64,000 nucleotides of DNA from G965240365 sp965240365 (lineage in GTDB: Bacteria; Pseudomonadota; Gammaproteobacteria; Eutrophobiales; Eutrophobiaceae), in assembly GCA_965240365.1 (NCBI GenBank), contig OZ251218.1:1674001-1738000 (forward strand), in the 5' to 3' direction. The notes beneath the pieces were generated by a model, which saw only the letters and a list, made by a program, of their open reading frames with translations, had not been told where the DNA came from and made no database searches. Positions 23,917 through 32,236 of this stretch are shown piece after piece (the stretch's first letter is position 1; each line of letters opens with the position of its first letter). Made by a program: the position numbers and the translations under genes.

Positions 23917-26211
23917 TTAGAAATCCATCATGAATGACAGATTTATGTTTCTGGGCGCGCCTGGGAAAAGAAGGTTGTTACTACCCGTACGAGTGATCCA
24001 ATAGTCTTCACCAAGGAGATTGTTGATATTCAACCGCAGGGTGAATGCCTTGTCGCCCAGCGTCCGCTGATAACGGGCGCCAAGGCCGTAAAGCTGGTAG
24101 GCAGGAATTTTTGGGATGTTGTCCGTCCTGACAAACTGGCTGCCCACATGCTCGGCGCGGGCCGTCAGTGTCAGGCCGGGAAGAACGGGCGTATCGTATT
24201 CCAGGTTCAACACGGCCGTCAGTTCCGGGACTCCGACCGCGTCCTTACCATCAAACCTGCCGCCCTGGGTGCGGGTCAGTTTACTGTCCAGATAAGTGAA
24301 CCCGCCCAGCAGGCGCAGATTCGGGCGCAGTTCGCCAAAGGCCGTCAGTTCAAACCCGCGATTGCGTTGTTCGCCATTGAGACCAAATCGATTATTTGCA
24401 TCGGTAAATGCGCTTGGCCGCTCAATCTGAAACAGCCCGGCCGTCAGGCCAAGGCCATCCAGGTCAAGCTTCACGCCGAGTTCAATCTGATTGGTCACGG
24501 ATGGCGGGAATATTTCCCCTTCGTTGGCGGTTCCAATCGGCGCGGTGGGTCCCTGTTCCAATGCTTCGATATAATTGCCATAGAGAGACACAAAGTCCCA
24601 GGGTTTGACCAGCAGACCGAAGGCCGGTGTGATGGCTGACTTGTCGTATTGGCTTCTGAGTGCGCCTGTCCTGAAGTTGAAGAATTTTGATTCAATACTC
24701 TGACGCCGAACCCCGGCGGTCAACAACACGCGCTCATCAAGGAAGCCCAGGGTGTCGGCAAGGGCGATGGATGAATCGAGGGCTTCAGATATTTTGCCCC
24801 AGCCCCCGATTGAAACATCAAAGGCCGGGCGCGCGACAAACACCGGCTTGTACAGGTTTGAGGTGATATTCAGGCTTGAAAATCTCTCATTTTTGGAACG
24901 TCTGTTTTCACTCTTTGTTCGCATGGTTTCCATTGAGAGCTGATGCGTGACCCCGAAGGTTTCAAATCGCCCCCTGATACCGGCATTCCAGGCGGAGTTG
25001 TTTCGCCTGAATGGGAAGAAAGCAAAGAACGGATTAAAATCTCCCCTGGCATCGAGATTACGGGTGAACGTCCGCAGTTTATAGTCTTGGTAGCCCCGGG
25101 CGCCATAGGCCGCATACGCGGCCCAGTCCCGGCCGAGGGCATACTCTGCCCTGAGCAGACCACGGGCGACCTTTTGTTTGACCTTCTCCCAGGGCTGTTG
25201 AAGGGCATTCTCAAGGTTGGGCACAGAGGGCGCCGCGGTGGCGTTCCTGCTTAAAAAGAAACGCTGATTCCCTCTGAGTAACTCCCGGTCAGAATAATCC
25301 AGCAGGGTCTCCAGCTTGAGTCTGTCGCCGCGATATTCCAGGGCTAAAGCCACTTCGCCAAATGCCTCCTCGTTGCCTTCTTTGGCCCCTTCACCATTAC
25401 GATAAATGGCATTGAGCCGGGCGCCGAACTGGTTTCTTGAACCGAAGCGGCGGCTGAGGTCGGTGTGAATGCCGAGGCGTGATTGATAATCGTAGTCGGC
25501 GGTGAATCGGGTCAAGGGAGTATCTGTCGGTCGCTTGGGGACCAGATTGATGACGCCGCCCACGCGACCGGATACGCCATTGAGCAGGGCATTGGGTCCC
25601 TTGAAGACTTCGACCCGGTCAAGGGTCTGAACCGTTGAGCGGACAGAAGTCAAGCCTGGCAGGCCGTCATAGAGTGTTGAGTCGACACTGGGCATATGAA
25701 AGCCCCGGATGGTGATATTTTCAAAATAGCCCTGGCCAGCATCTCCCAGGTGGGCCGAGGCATCATTCCGAACGACATCGCCCACCGTTCTGGCCTGCTG
25801 ATTCTCAATGAGTTCGGCGGTGTAACTGCTGATACTGAACGGTGTGTCAAAGATGTCTTTATTGCCGAGCAGGCCGAAACGGCCGCTGCGCGTGACTTGA
25901 CCGCCCGGGTATGCTTCGACTTCTCCGGTGACGGTAACTTCTTCCATTGCCGTCCCTTGCACCGTGAGGGGCGGCAACTTTTCAGGTTCTTCTGCTTTGG
26001 GTTCGGGGTTGTTATTGGCCGTTGCGTCCGCAATGAGCGGGTTAGTATTGGCGTTGTTAAGGGTTGAAGTAAAGGTTTGGTCGATGGCAGAAAAGCCTTT
26101 TGTGGTGGTATTTTCAGCTAATTTTGAGGGGGGTGGGTGGGGGGTAATGTTGTTGGCGAACAGAGGCGCGCTGATAGAAAGCATGAGCAATATGTTTGAA
26201 AGCGTTTTCAT
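23917..26211 (-). CDS. TonB-dependent siderophore receptor, intact (locked-on paralogue)
   Basis: This receptor of about 764 residues has the same leader as the two poly-C receptors (MKTLSN, SAPLFANNIT). Its C-rich run is broken by two A bases and is 17 nt long, so the frame is intact (TPHPPPSKLAENT). The plug domain shows FDTPFSISSYTAELI, ITIRGF and VEVFKGPNALLNG, and the barrel ends INLSFMMDF. It should import a ferric siderophore through TonB. The ATG at 26211 is chosen because the signal peptide starts there and AAAGGA lies upstream. The sequence differs strongly from the other two in plug and barrel, so the ligand is probably different. Confidence 0.9.
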   Translation of the reverse strand: MKTLSNILLMLSISAPLFANNITPHPPPSKLAENTTTKGFSAIDQTFTSTLNNANTNPLIADATANNNPEPKAEEPEKLPPLTVQGTAMEEVTVTGEVEAYPGGQVTRSGRFGLLGNKDIFDTPFSISSYTAELIENQQARTVGDVVRNDASAHLGDAGQGYFENITIRGFHMPSVDSTLYDGLPGLTSVRSTVQTLDRVEVFKGPNALLNGVSGRVGGVINLVPKRPTDTPLTRFTADYDYQSRLGIHTDLSRRFGSRNQFGARLNAIYRNGEGAKEGNEEAFGEVALALEYRGDRLKLETLLDYSDRELLRGNQRFFLSRNATAAPSVPNLENALQQPWEKVKQKVARGLLRAEYALGRDWAAYAAYGARGYQDYKLRTFTRNLDARGDFNPFFAFFPFRRNNSAWNAGIRGRFETFGVTHQLSMETMRTKSENRRSKNERFSSLNITSNLYKPVFVARPAFDVSIGGWGKISEALDSSIALADTLGFLDERVLLTAGVRRQSIESKFFNFRTGALRSQYDKSAITPAFGLLVKPWDFVSLYGNYIEALEQGPTAPIGTANEGEIFPPSVTNQIELGVKLDLDGLGLTAGLFQIERPSAFTDANNRFGLNGEQRNRGFELTAFGELRPNLRLLGGFTYLDSKLTRTQGGRFDGKDAVGVPELTAVLNLEYDTPVLPGLTLTARAEHVGSQFVRTDNIPKIPAYQLYGLGARYQRTLGDKAFTLRLNINNLLGEDYWITRTGSNNLLFPGAPRNINLSFMMDF
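26128..26144 (-). repeat. Interrupted poly-C tract, 17 nt
   Basis: On the coding strand this reads C6-A-C3-A-C6. It sits at the same place as the pure poly-C runs of the other two receptors. Its total length of 17 is exactly the length predicted to be in frame for the first receptor. Confidence 0.9.
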
Positions 26212-26252
26212 TTGGGCAGTCCTTTGGTGTCTTTGGTTAATTGGAAAACCAT

Positions 26253-26281
26253 AATTTAGACGTAGCATGAATGATTCGCAA
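26253..26281 (-). promoter_or_regulatory. Promoter with Fur-like box for the receptor
   Basis: On the minus strand, TTGCGA (26281-26276) and TAAATT (26258-26253) are 17 bp apart. TTGCGAATCATTCA overlaps the -35. This is the same layout as upstream of the poly-C receptors, with a weaker -10. Confidence 0.5.
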
Positions 26282-26366
26282 GTTTATTTTTATAAAAATA
26301 TGAAATTATTTTTAGCGTTGATGTTTCAGCCTGCCTGCCGCAGGCAGATCTGGAACAGGCCGCCGA

Positions 26367-26570
26367 GGAATCCATGAGGACGGGCCAGGATGTGATATGA
26401 GCGCCGGTTCTGTCTAATTGTCATTCCCGCCCGGGCAGGAATGTATGACATAAACCACTGGATTCCGGCCTTCGCCGGAATGACAACGGGGGCAATAGGC
26501 GCATTATGAGCGATATTAACGACACCGTGGCCAGGATAACTGACACCTTATTTTAGATGAGGTGACCCTG
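26367..26570 (-). repeat. Long inverted repeat, right copy
   Basis: Inverted partner of 20458-20659, about 204 bp, including one REP-like unit (26419-26487) and the shared GATAACTGACACCTTATTTT segment. The gap 26212-26663 otherwise shows only the receptor promoter, a CCTGCCGCAGGCAG palindrome and a TATTGAACCCGGACA motif. Confidence 0.85.
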
Positions 26571-26663
26571 ATATTGAACCCGGACAAACAGTCAAACTTC
26601 TGTCTGAAGCTGTACAATAGACAAATCGCGCCCCGGCGCATGGATTAAGTCAGGAATCTGCCG

Positions 26664-27116
26664 ATGTACAGTGGTCTAAGGCTTGGTGTGCGGGCGATTA
26701 TCGTCCACGCTGATGGCCTTTTGCTCGTAAATGCCTACCGGCCCGGCGCGGGGCCGGCGCTTTGGTGCGCGCCCGGTGGCGGGGTCGAGCCGCATCGCTC
26801 TCTGCACGAAAACCTGAAAAGAGAAGTCTATGAAGAAACCGGCCTGGACATTGAGGTGGGAGAGGTCGCCATGATCAACGAATTCCATGACCCGGAAAAA
26901 TCCTTTCATCAGGTCGAGGTCTTTTTCCGCGCCAGCCTCAGCCATGCGCAATTGGACGACACCTGGACGGACCCCGAGGGTATCGTTGTCAAGCGCCGGT
27001 TTTTCTCTGAAAAGGAGACCCGAACTTTGCCCTTGAAGCCATCCTCGCTGCCGCGGATCGCGTTCAACCCGGCGCAACCGGTCGCTTATGACCCCCTGGA
27101 ACTGATCCTGAAATGA
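26664..27116 (+). CDS. Nudix hydrolase
   Basis: This 150-residue hydrolase has a complete Nudix box: GGGVEPHRSLHENLKREV followed by YEETGLDIEVGE, matching GX5EX7REUXEEXGU. It should hydrolyse a nucleoside diphosphate linked to another moiety; the substrate cannot be read. The thiamine cluster begins 80 bp downstream on the same strand, so a link to thiamine-related pyrophosphates is possible but unproven. Its base composition is lower in GC than the thi genes. Confidence 0.85.
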   Translation: MYSGLRLGVRAIIVHADGLLLVNAYRPGAGPALWCAPGGGVEPHRSLHENLKREVYEETGLDIEVGEVAMINEFHDPEKSFHQVEVFFRASLSHAQLDDTWTDPEGIVVKRRFFSEKETRTLPLKPSSLPRIAFNPAQPVAYDPLELILK

Positions 27117-27195
27117 CCCGCTCTTATTCAGTCATGCGGCTATTCGAACCCGCCGGCAAGCGCCGGCCTGACCCCCGCCTTTACACGCTTTGGCG

Positions 27196-28194
27196 ATGAG
27201 CGCGGCGTTTACGATACTGGGCGGCGGTGTCTGCGGCCTGGCCGCGGCGGCGGAACTGGCCTCGCGCGGGGCGCGGGTGACGCTCTGCGATCCCGCCGGC
27301 GCGCCGGGGGCTCACGCCTGTTCCTGGTGGGCAGGCGGTATGCTGGCGCCCGAATGCGAAGGCGTCAGCGCCGAGCCCGAGATCGTGCGGCAAGGGCGCC
27401 TTGCCGCCGACTGGTGGGCCGGACAGGGGGCCGCCGTGACCCGCAATGGCACGCTGGTCGTGGCTTTGGGCCGGGACCAGGGCGAGTTGACCACCTTCGC
27501 CCGCCGCGCGCCGCGCGCCGAATGGCTGGATCGGAACGGGATCGCGCGGCTGGAACCGCATGTGGCGGAACACTTCGCCAGGGCGCTGTTTATCGCCGGC
27601 GAGGCCCATCTTGACCCGCGCGCGGCGCTGAGCGGCCTGTATGATCGGCTGCTGGAACACGGCGCGCAATTCGGCGCGGCGCTTGACACGACTCTTGATG
27701 CGCCTGGGCAGGGGCAAGTGATCGATTGCCGCGGTCTGGCGGCGCGCGATGTGCTGTCCGACCTGCGCGGGGTCAAGGGCGAGATGCTGGTGGCGCGCTG
27801 CCCGGACGTGACCCTGAACCGCCCCGTGCGCCTGCTGCACCCGCGTTTCCCTTTGTATATCGTACCGCGCGGTGATGGGGTGTTTATGCTGGGGGCGACC
27901 CAGATCGAGAGCGGCGAGCGGGGCCGCGCCAGCCTGCGCTCGCTGATGGAACTGATGAACACGGCCTACGCGCTGCACCCGGCCTTTGGCGAGGCGGAAC
28001 TGCTGGAAATCGGCGTCGATGCCCGCCCGGCCTTTCCCGATAACCAGCCGCGTATCCGCCGCACGGGCGACAGGATTTATGTGAACGGCCTCTTCCGTCA
28101 CGGCTTTCTTTTGGCGCCCGCCCTGGCGCGCATGACGGCGGATTGGCTGCTGGATGGCAAAACCCCGGAGGTTTGGTATGAAAATCGTGCTTAA
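27196..28194 (+). CDS. thiO: Glycine oxidase ThiO
   Basis: This 332-residue FAD enzyme oxidises glycine to the imine used in thiazole synthesis by ThiG. The FAD-binding motif is FTILGGGVCGLAAAAELASRG, split here as FTILGGGVCG and LAAAAELASRG, followed by SWWAGGMLAPECEG. The C-terminal LFRHGFLLAPALA is typical of the DAO family. The ATG at 27196 is preferred to a TTG two codons upstream. It overlaps thiS by 17 bp. GC content rises sharply at this gene. No thiH is seen, consistent with the oxygen-dependent ThiO route. Confidence 0.9.
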   Translation: MSAAFTILGGGVCGLAAAAELASRGARVTLCDPAGAPGAHACSWWAGGMLAPECEGVSAEPEIVRQGRLAADWWAGQGAAVTRNGTLVVALGRDQGELTTFARRAPRAEWLDRNGIARLEPHVAEHFARALFIAGEAHLDPRAALSGLYDRLLEHGAQFGAALDTTLDAPGQGQVIDCRGLAARDVLSDLRGVKGEMLVARCPDVTLNRPVRLLHPRFPLYIVPRGDGVFMLGATQIESGERGRASLRSLMELMNTAYALHPAFGEAELLEIGVDARPAFPDNQPRIRRTGDRIYVNGLFRHGFLLAPALARMTADWLLDGKTPEVWYENRA

Positions 28195-28375
28195 CGGCGA
28201 GGTGGTCGAGAGCGGCGCCGCCACGCTGGCGGATCTGCTCGCCGAGCTTGGCCAGGGCGAGGCGAAGGTCGCCACGGCGGTGAATGAGGACTTCGTGCCC
28301 GCCGGGCGGCGCGCCGCCCACGCGCTGCATGAGGGCGACCGGGTCGAGATCGTCGCGCCCCGGCAGGGCGGCTGA
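28178..28375 (+). CDS. thiS: Sulfur carrier protein ThiS
   Basis: This 65-residue ubiquitin-like protein donates sulfur for the thiazole ring as a C-terminal thiocarboxylate. It begins MKIVLNGEVVE and ends in the required Gly-Gly (APRQGG). The ATG at 28178 lies inside the thiO 3' end (17-bp overlap). An ATG further upstream would add residues unlike the family. ThiF activates its C-terminus and ThiG uses it, and both are encoded next door. Confidence 0.93.
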   Translation: MKIVLNGEVVESGAATLADLLAELGQGEAKVATAVNEDFVPAGRRAAHALHEGDRVEIVAPRQGG

Positions 28376-28377
28376 AC

Positions 28378-29148
28378 ATGCCCGTATTTTACGGCCAGGA
28401 GATCCCCTCGCGCCTGCTGCTGGGCACGGCGCAATACCCCTCGCCGGCCGTGCTGGCCGAGGCGTTCCGGCGCTCGGGCGCGGGCATCGCCACGGTCTCG
28501 GTGCGGCGCGAAGCCGGGGCCGGGCAGGCGGGCCAGGATTTTTGGGCGCTGATCGAGGCGCTGGGGGTCGCGCTGCTGCCGAACACGGCGGGCTGCCATT
28601 CGGCGCGCGAGGCGGTGACCACGGCGCAGATGGCGCGCGAACTGTTCGCCACCGACTGGATCAAGCTGGAGGTGATCGGCCACGCCGATACGTTGCAGCC
28701 GGACCCGTTCGGGCTGGTCGAGGCGGCGCGGACGTTGACGCGGGACGGGTTCGAGGTCTTCCCCTATTGCACCGAGGATCTGGCGCTGTGCGAGAAGCTG
28801 GTGGAGGCCGGCTGCCGCGTGCTGATGCCCTGGGGCGCGCCGATCGGGACGGGGCTGGGGCTGAACAATGTGTACGGGCTGCGCTCCCTGCGCGCCCATT
28901 TCCGGGATATTCCGCTGGTGGTGGACGCGGGCCTGGGCCTGCCGTCTCAGGCCGCCCATGCGATCGAACTGGGCTATGACGCGGTGCTGCTGAACACCGC
29001 CGTGGCCAGGGCGGGCGATCCGGCGGCGATGGCGGAGGGCTTTGCCCGGGCGGTGGAGGCGGGGGCCCTGGCGGCCGCGGCCGACCCGATCGAGCCGCGC
29101 GACATGGCGGCGCCTTCGACCCCGGTGTTGGGGAGGCCCTTTTCATGA
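28378..29148 (+). CDS. thiG: Thiazole synthase ThiG
   Basis: This 256-residue (beta/alpha)8 enzyme builds thiazole phosphate from deoxyxylulose-5-phosphate, dehydroglycine and ThiS thiocarboxylate. The Schiff-base lysine lies in DWIKLEVIG (about residue 97). Other signatures are GTAQYPSP, TAGCHSAREAV, VLMPWGAPIGTGLGLNN and VDAGLGLPSQA. It starts 2 bp after thiS and overlaps thiE by 4 bp. Third-position GC is extreme. Confidence 0.94.
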   Translation: MPVFYGQEIPSRLLLGTAQYPSPAVLAEAFRRSGAGIATVSVRREAGAGQAGQDFWALIEALGVALLPNTAGCHSAREAVTTAQMARELFATDWIKLEVIGHADTLQPDPFGLVEAARTLTRDGFEVFPYCTEDLALCEKLVEAGCRVLMPWGAPIGTGLGLNNVYGLRSLRAHFRDIPLVVDAGLGLPSQAAHAIELGYDAVLLNTAVARAGDPAAMAEGFARAVEAGALAAAADPIEPRDMAAPSTPVLGRPFS

Positions 29149-29747
29149 GTCTGCCTGCCTTTTATCCCATCTTCGATGATGTTTCCTGGCTGCGCCGGAT
29201 GCTGCCGCTCGGCGTAAAGCTGGCGCAGTTGCGGATCAAGGATAAACCGCGTGAGGCGGCGCGCGCGCAACTCACCGAGGCGCGCGAACTCTGCCGCGCG
29301 CACGGCGCGCTGCTGGTGGTGAACGATTACTGGGAACTGGCGATAGAACTAAAGTGTGACTGGCTGCACCTGGGTCAGGAAGACCTGGACGGGGCCGACC
29401 TCGGCGCCGTGCGCGCGGCGGGTCTGAAACTCGGGGTCTCGACGCACGATGAGGCCGAGCTTGAGCGCGCCCTGACGCTCGCCCCGGACTACGTGGCGCT
29501 TGGGCCGGTCTATCCGACGATCCTGAAGCCGATGAAATGGGGCCGGCAGGGGGTTCGGAAGCTGACGCGCTGGAAAGCGCGGATCGGCGCCGTGCCCCTG
29601 GTGGCCATCGGCGGCATGAGCGTTGAACGCGCGCCGGGGGCCTTTGCGGCCGGCGCGGACATCGTCTCGGTGGTGACGGATATCACGCTGAGGGATGACC
29701 CCGAGGCGCGGGTGCGGGAATGGCTGGCGGTGTGCGATGCGTGCTGA
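29145..29747 (+). CDS. thiE: Thiamine phosphate synthase ThiE
   Basis: This 200-residue TIM-barrel enzyme joins hydroxymethylpyrimidine pyrophosphate and thiazole phosphate to form thiamine phosphate. Motifs include AQLRIKDK, LVVNDYWELA, WLHLGQEDL, GVSTHDEAE, YVALGPVYPT and VAIGGMS. It overlaps thiG by 4 bp, indicating coupling. No ThiC or ThiD is present in the window, so the pyrimidine substrate must come from genes elsewhere or from TenA-type salvage. Confidence 0.92.
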   Translation: MSLPAFYPIFDDVSWLRRMLPLGVKLAQLRIKDKPREAARAQLTEARELCRAHGALLVVNDYWELAIELKCDWLHLGQEDLDGADLGAVRAAGLKLGVSTHDEAELERALTLAPDYVALGPVYPTILKPMKWGRQGVRKLTRWKARIGAVPLVAIGGMSVERAPGAFAAGADIVSVVTDITLRDDPEARVREWLAVCDAC

Positions 29748-29816
29748 GGGCCGCGCCTGCGTGCGGCAGGCCGGCGCGCGGCTCGCGCCCGCGGATTTTG
29801 GCATAACAAAACCGGC

Positions 29817-30788
29817 ATGAGCCGATACGCCCGTCAGATCGCGGTGCTCGACCCCGCCCGGCAAGAGCGGGTCAGGCGCGCTTCCCTGTTGATAATCGGG
29901 GCGGGCGGGCTGGCCGCGCCGGTGCTGCAATACCTGGTGGGCGCGGGCGTGGGGCGTATTCGCCTGGTGGATGCGGATGTCGTGGACCTGTCCAACCTGC
30001 ATCGCCAGACGCTGTTCCGCGAGGCCGACAGCGGCCGGCCCAAGGTCATGGTGGCGGCTGCGGCCATGCGCGCGCTCAACCCGGAGGTCGAGATCGAAGC
30101 GCTTCAAACCCGCTTTGACCCGGCCAACGCGGCCACGCTCTGCGATGGCATGGACCTGATCCTCGACTGCGCCGACAGCTTCGCGGCGAGCTACATGGCC
30201 TCGGATCACTGCCTGGCAACGGGGCAGCCGCTGGTCAGCGCCAGCGTGGCGGGCACGGCCGGCTACTGCGGGGGGTTCAGCGGCGGCAAACCCGGCCTGC
30301 GCGCCGTATTCCCCGGCCTGCCGCAACGGCCTGGTTCTTGCGCCGCGGATGGCGTGCTCGGACCCAGCGTGGGCGTGGTGGGGAGTTTGCAGGCAGAGAT
30401 GGCGTTGGCGGTGCTGACGGGCGACCACGCGCCGCTGGGCCGACTCATAACCTACGACGCGCGCGCCTTACGCTTTGGCGGATTCCGCTTTGACGAGGCG
30501 CCGAACCCCGCGCCCAACCCGGCCTTTATCGCGCCAGCGGCCGTGACCGCGGCCGACTTCCTGATCGACCTGCGCGCGGCCACCGAGCCGGGGCCGAAAC
30601 TGCCCGCGGCCACGCGCCGAAGCGTCGCCGACTTCGGCCCCGGCGGCGTCAAACCAAACCCGAACCAACGCGCCGTTCTGGCCTGCCGATCCGGCCTGCG
30701 CGCCTGGCAGGCGGCCGAGCGGCTTCGGCAATATTGGGACGGAGAGATCAAGCTCCTCGCCCTGGGTGACGAAGGGAACACCACATGA
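29817..30788 (+). CDS. thiF: ThiF/MoeB-type adenylyltransferase with C-terminal rhodanese-like domain
   Basis: This 323-residue protein should adenylate the C-terminus of ThiS and help load sulfur. The E1-like domain (about 1-240) has LLIIGAGGLAAPVLQYL, VDLSNLHRQTLF and DLILDCADSF. A C-terminal rhodanese-like segment (about 245-320) has FLIDLRAA and the likely sulfur-carrying cysteine in AVLACRSGLRA. The expected CxxC zinc motifs are not obvious. ThiF-rhodanese fusions are known in several groups. Its position after thiE supports a thiamine rather than a molybdopterin role. Confidence 0.85.
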   Translation: MSRYARQIAVLDPARQERVRRASLLIIGAGGLAAPVLQYLVGAGVGRIRLVDADVVDLSNLHRQTLFREADSGRPKVMVAAAAMRALNPEVEIEALQTRFDPANAATLCDGMDLILDCADSFAASYMASDHCLATGQPLVSASVAGTAGYCGGFSGGKPGLRAVFPGLPQRPGSCAADGVLGPSVGVVGSLQAEMALAVLTGDHAPLGRLITYDARALRFGGFRFDEAPNPAPNPAFIAPAAVTAADFLIDLRAATEPGPKLPAATRRSVADFGPGGVKPNPNQRAVLACRSGLRAWQAAERLRQYWDGEIKLLALGDEGNTT

Positions 30789-30885
30789 AAGACCGGCTCA
30801 CCGCCCAAAGCCTGATGTCAGTGCCCCTGATCTTAATAAAGGTTCAGATAGAAATGAGATTTTTCTGAGATAAGAAACAAGAGAT

Positions 30886-31105
30886 TACTCAACCTGCCTG
30901 CTACAGCAAGTCAGGATGACAGAAAATCAGAAAAACGCCTCGTTGTCATTCCAGCGAAAGCTGGAATCCAGTGGTTTATGTCATACATTCCCGCCTGTGG
31001 GAATGACAACTAAATAAGTTATGTCGGCCGGTCTGCTGCGGGCGGGAAAAAGCGGGAACTCACCCACCACCTCGGCGCCGCCTTCCTGGATTCCGGCTTT
31101 CGCCG
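30886..31105 (+). repeat. Direct repeat copy 1 with REP-like unit
   Basis: About 215 bp repeated at 31222-31432 with a period of about 333 bp. It contains CAGGATGACAGAAAATCAG, a REP-like unit (30944-31010) and CTTCCTGGATTCCGG. Together with its second copy it fills most of the gene-free stretch 30789-31630. Confidence 0.8.
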
Positions 31106-31221
31106 GAATGACGACGGGGGAACAGATAAATCCCGGCAAACCTTGAATGTCATTCTCACTCTCTGCATTATTCCGGTCTGCTGCCCGCAATAGCCCAAGC
31201 CAAATAGCACATAATCCGCAT

Positions 31222-31432
31222 TAATCTGCCTGCTACAGGCAGATCAGGATGACGGAAAATCAGAAAAATACTTCGTTGTCATTCCGGCGAAAGCCGGAAT
31301 CCAGTGGTTTATGTCATACATTCCCGCCTGTGGGAATGACAACTAAATAAGTTATTTCGGTCGGCCTGTTGCGGACAGGGAAAAGCGGGAATCCACCTGC
31401 CACTTCGGCGCCGCCTTCCTGGATTCCGGCAA
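31222..31432 (+). repeat. Direct repeat copy 2 with REP-like unit
   Basis: Second copy of the 30886 repeat, including a REP-like unit at 31278-31343. It is followed near 31490 by a GGTATTGAACCCGGACAG motif. The copies differ at many single positions, so the duplication is not recent. Confidence 0.8.
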
Positions 31433-31630
31433 CCTTGCAATGTCGCTCTCAACCTCTGTATCATTCTGGCCCGTTGCCTGATTCGTCTCATAGGTATTGA
31501 ACCCGGACAGATCTTGGCGCAAGATGAGATTCAATTATTTCATGGCGCATCCATATCCGGCATCACACGAAATATTCCATTTTTTTAGACCCTTTTCCTA
31601 TGAGCGTCATCACAACTCGGGAGTAACATA

Positions 31631-31957
31631 ATGGCATGGTTGCTACTGGTCATTGCGGGATTGTTCGAGATTATCTGGGCGATCGCCCTCAAGTATTCCG
31701 AAGGATTTACCAGGCTATGGCCTTCCGTTATTTTTGGCGTAAGCGCCTGGCTGAGCTTCGCCTGTCTATCATTCTCGCTGAAAACACTCCCCGTGGGCAC
31801 ATCCTATGCCGTCTGGACGGGGATAGGCGCGGTGGGTATCGCTATCTTCGGTATCGTCTGGCTTGGAGAATCCGGTAATCCAGCGCGGTTGGGATGTATT
31901 GCGCTGATTGTGGTTGGGATCGTGGGGCTTAGGCTCAGCGGTGGTAGCGCCGCATAG
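31631..31957 (+). CDS. gdx: Small multidrug resistance family guanidinium exporter (Gdx/SugE type)
   Basis: This 108-residue protein has four helices and the essential Glu13 (VIAGLFEIIWAIALKY). The segments GFTRLWPSV, SLKTLPVGTSYAVWTGIGAVG and LGESGNPARL match the SugE/Gdx branch, known to export guanidinium in exchange for protons, rather than EmrE. GGGAG precedes the start. No ykkC-type or mini-ykkC guanidine riboswitch is recognised upstream. It sits as a single gene within the interrupted thiamine region. Confidence 0.88.
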   Translation: MAWLLLVIAGLFEIIWAIALKYSEGFTRLWPSVIFGVSAWLSFACLSFSLKTLPVGTSYAVWTGIGAVGIAIFGIVWLGESGNPARLGCIALIVVGIVGLRLSGGSAA

Positions 31958-32107
31958 AATGCGCGGTTGGCTTTGATGAGTTTAATACACGCGAAACGGG
32001 CGCAGGTATTCCTGTACTATTTATGTCAGTCTGGTGATTTTCTCCAATCGCAAGTCTTCTTAAAAGAGAAAAGCGCTCATTTAAAATTGTACGCGGAGAG
32101 GGCCGCA

Positions 32108-32236
32108 ATGGAACAAAACAAGATGACGCTAAGGATCAGAAATGGCGATCTCGCCGCCCGCCGATCCCTCTCTGCCGCCGTAGCCGAAGGCATACGCCCG
32201 GTCTCGCAACCGGCTGTCGATCCGGGGGCGGCATGA
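32108..32236 (+). CDS. Short ORF overlapping tenA, unknown
   Basis: This 42-residue ORF begins MEQNKMTLRIRNGDLAARR and ends in VDPGAA. Its stop overlaps the tenA start (ATGA), and GCGGAGAGGG lies before it. It may be a leader peptide, or the remnant 3' end of a thi gene lost between thiF and tenA. No family is recognised. Confidence 0.3.
   Translation: MEQNKMTLRIRNGDLAARRSLSAAVAEGIRPVSQPAVDPGAA

Noticed and set aside
27117..27195. TPP riboswitch before thiO
   Set aside because: The conserved CTGAGA and ACCTGAtctGG-type cores were not found in this short gap.
27181..28959. Long minus-strand ORF of 592 codons opposite thiO-thiS-thiG
   Set aside because: It is an antisense shadow created by extreme GC content; its composition is Arg/Gln/Pro-rich with no domain, and the plus strand holds clear thi genes.
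30886..31432. Possible CRISPR array from regularly spaced repeats
   Set aside because: Only two long copies, no short direct repeats with unique spacers, and no cas genes nearby.
31500..31630. Guanidine riboswitch before gdx
   Set aside because: No paired ACGR-loop hairpins (mini-ykkC) or ykkC core could be identified by eye.
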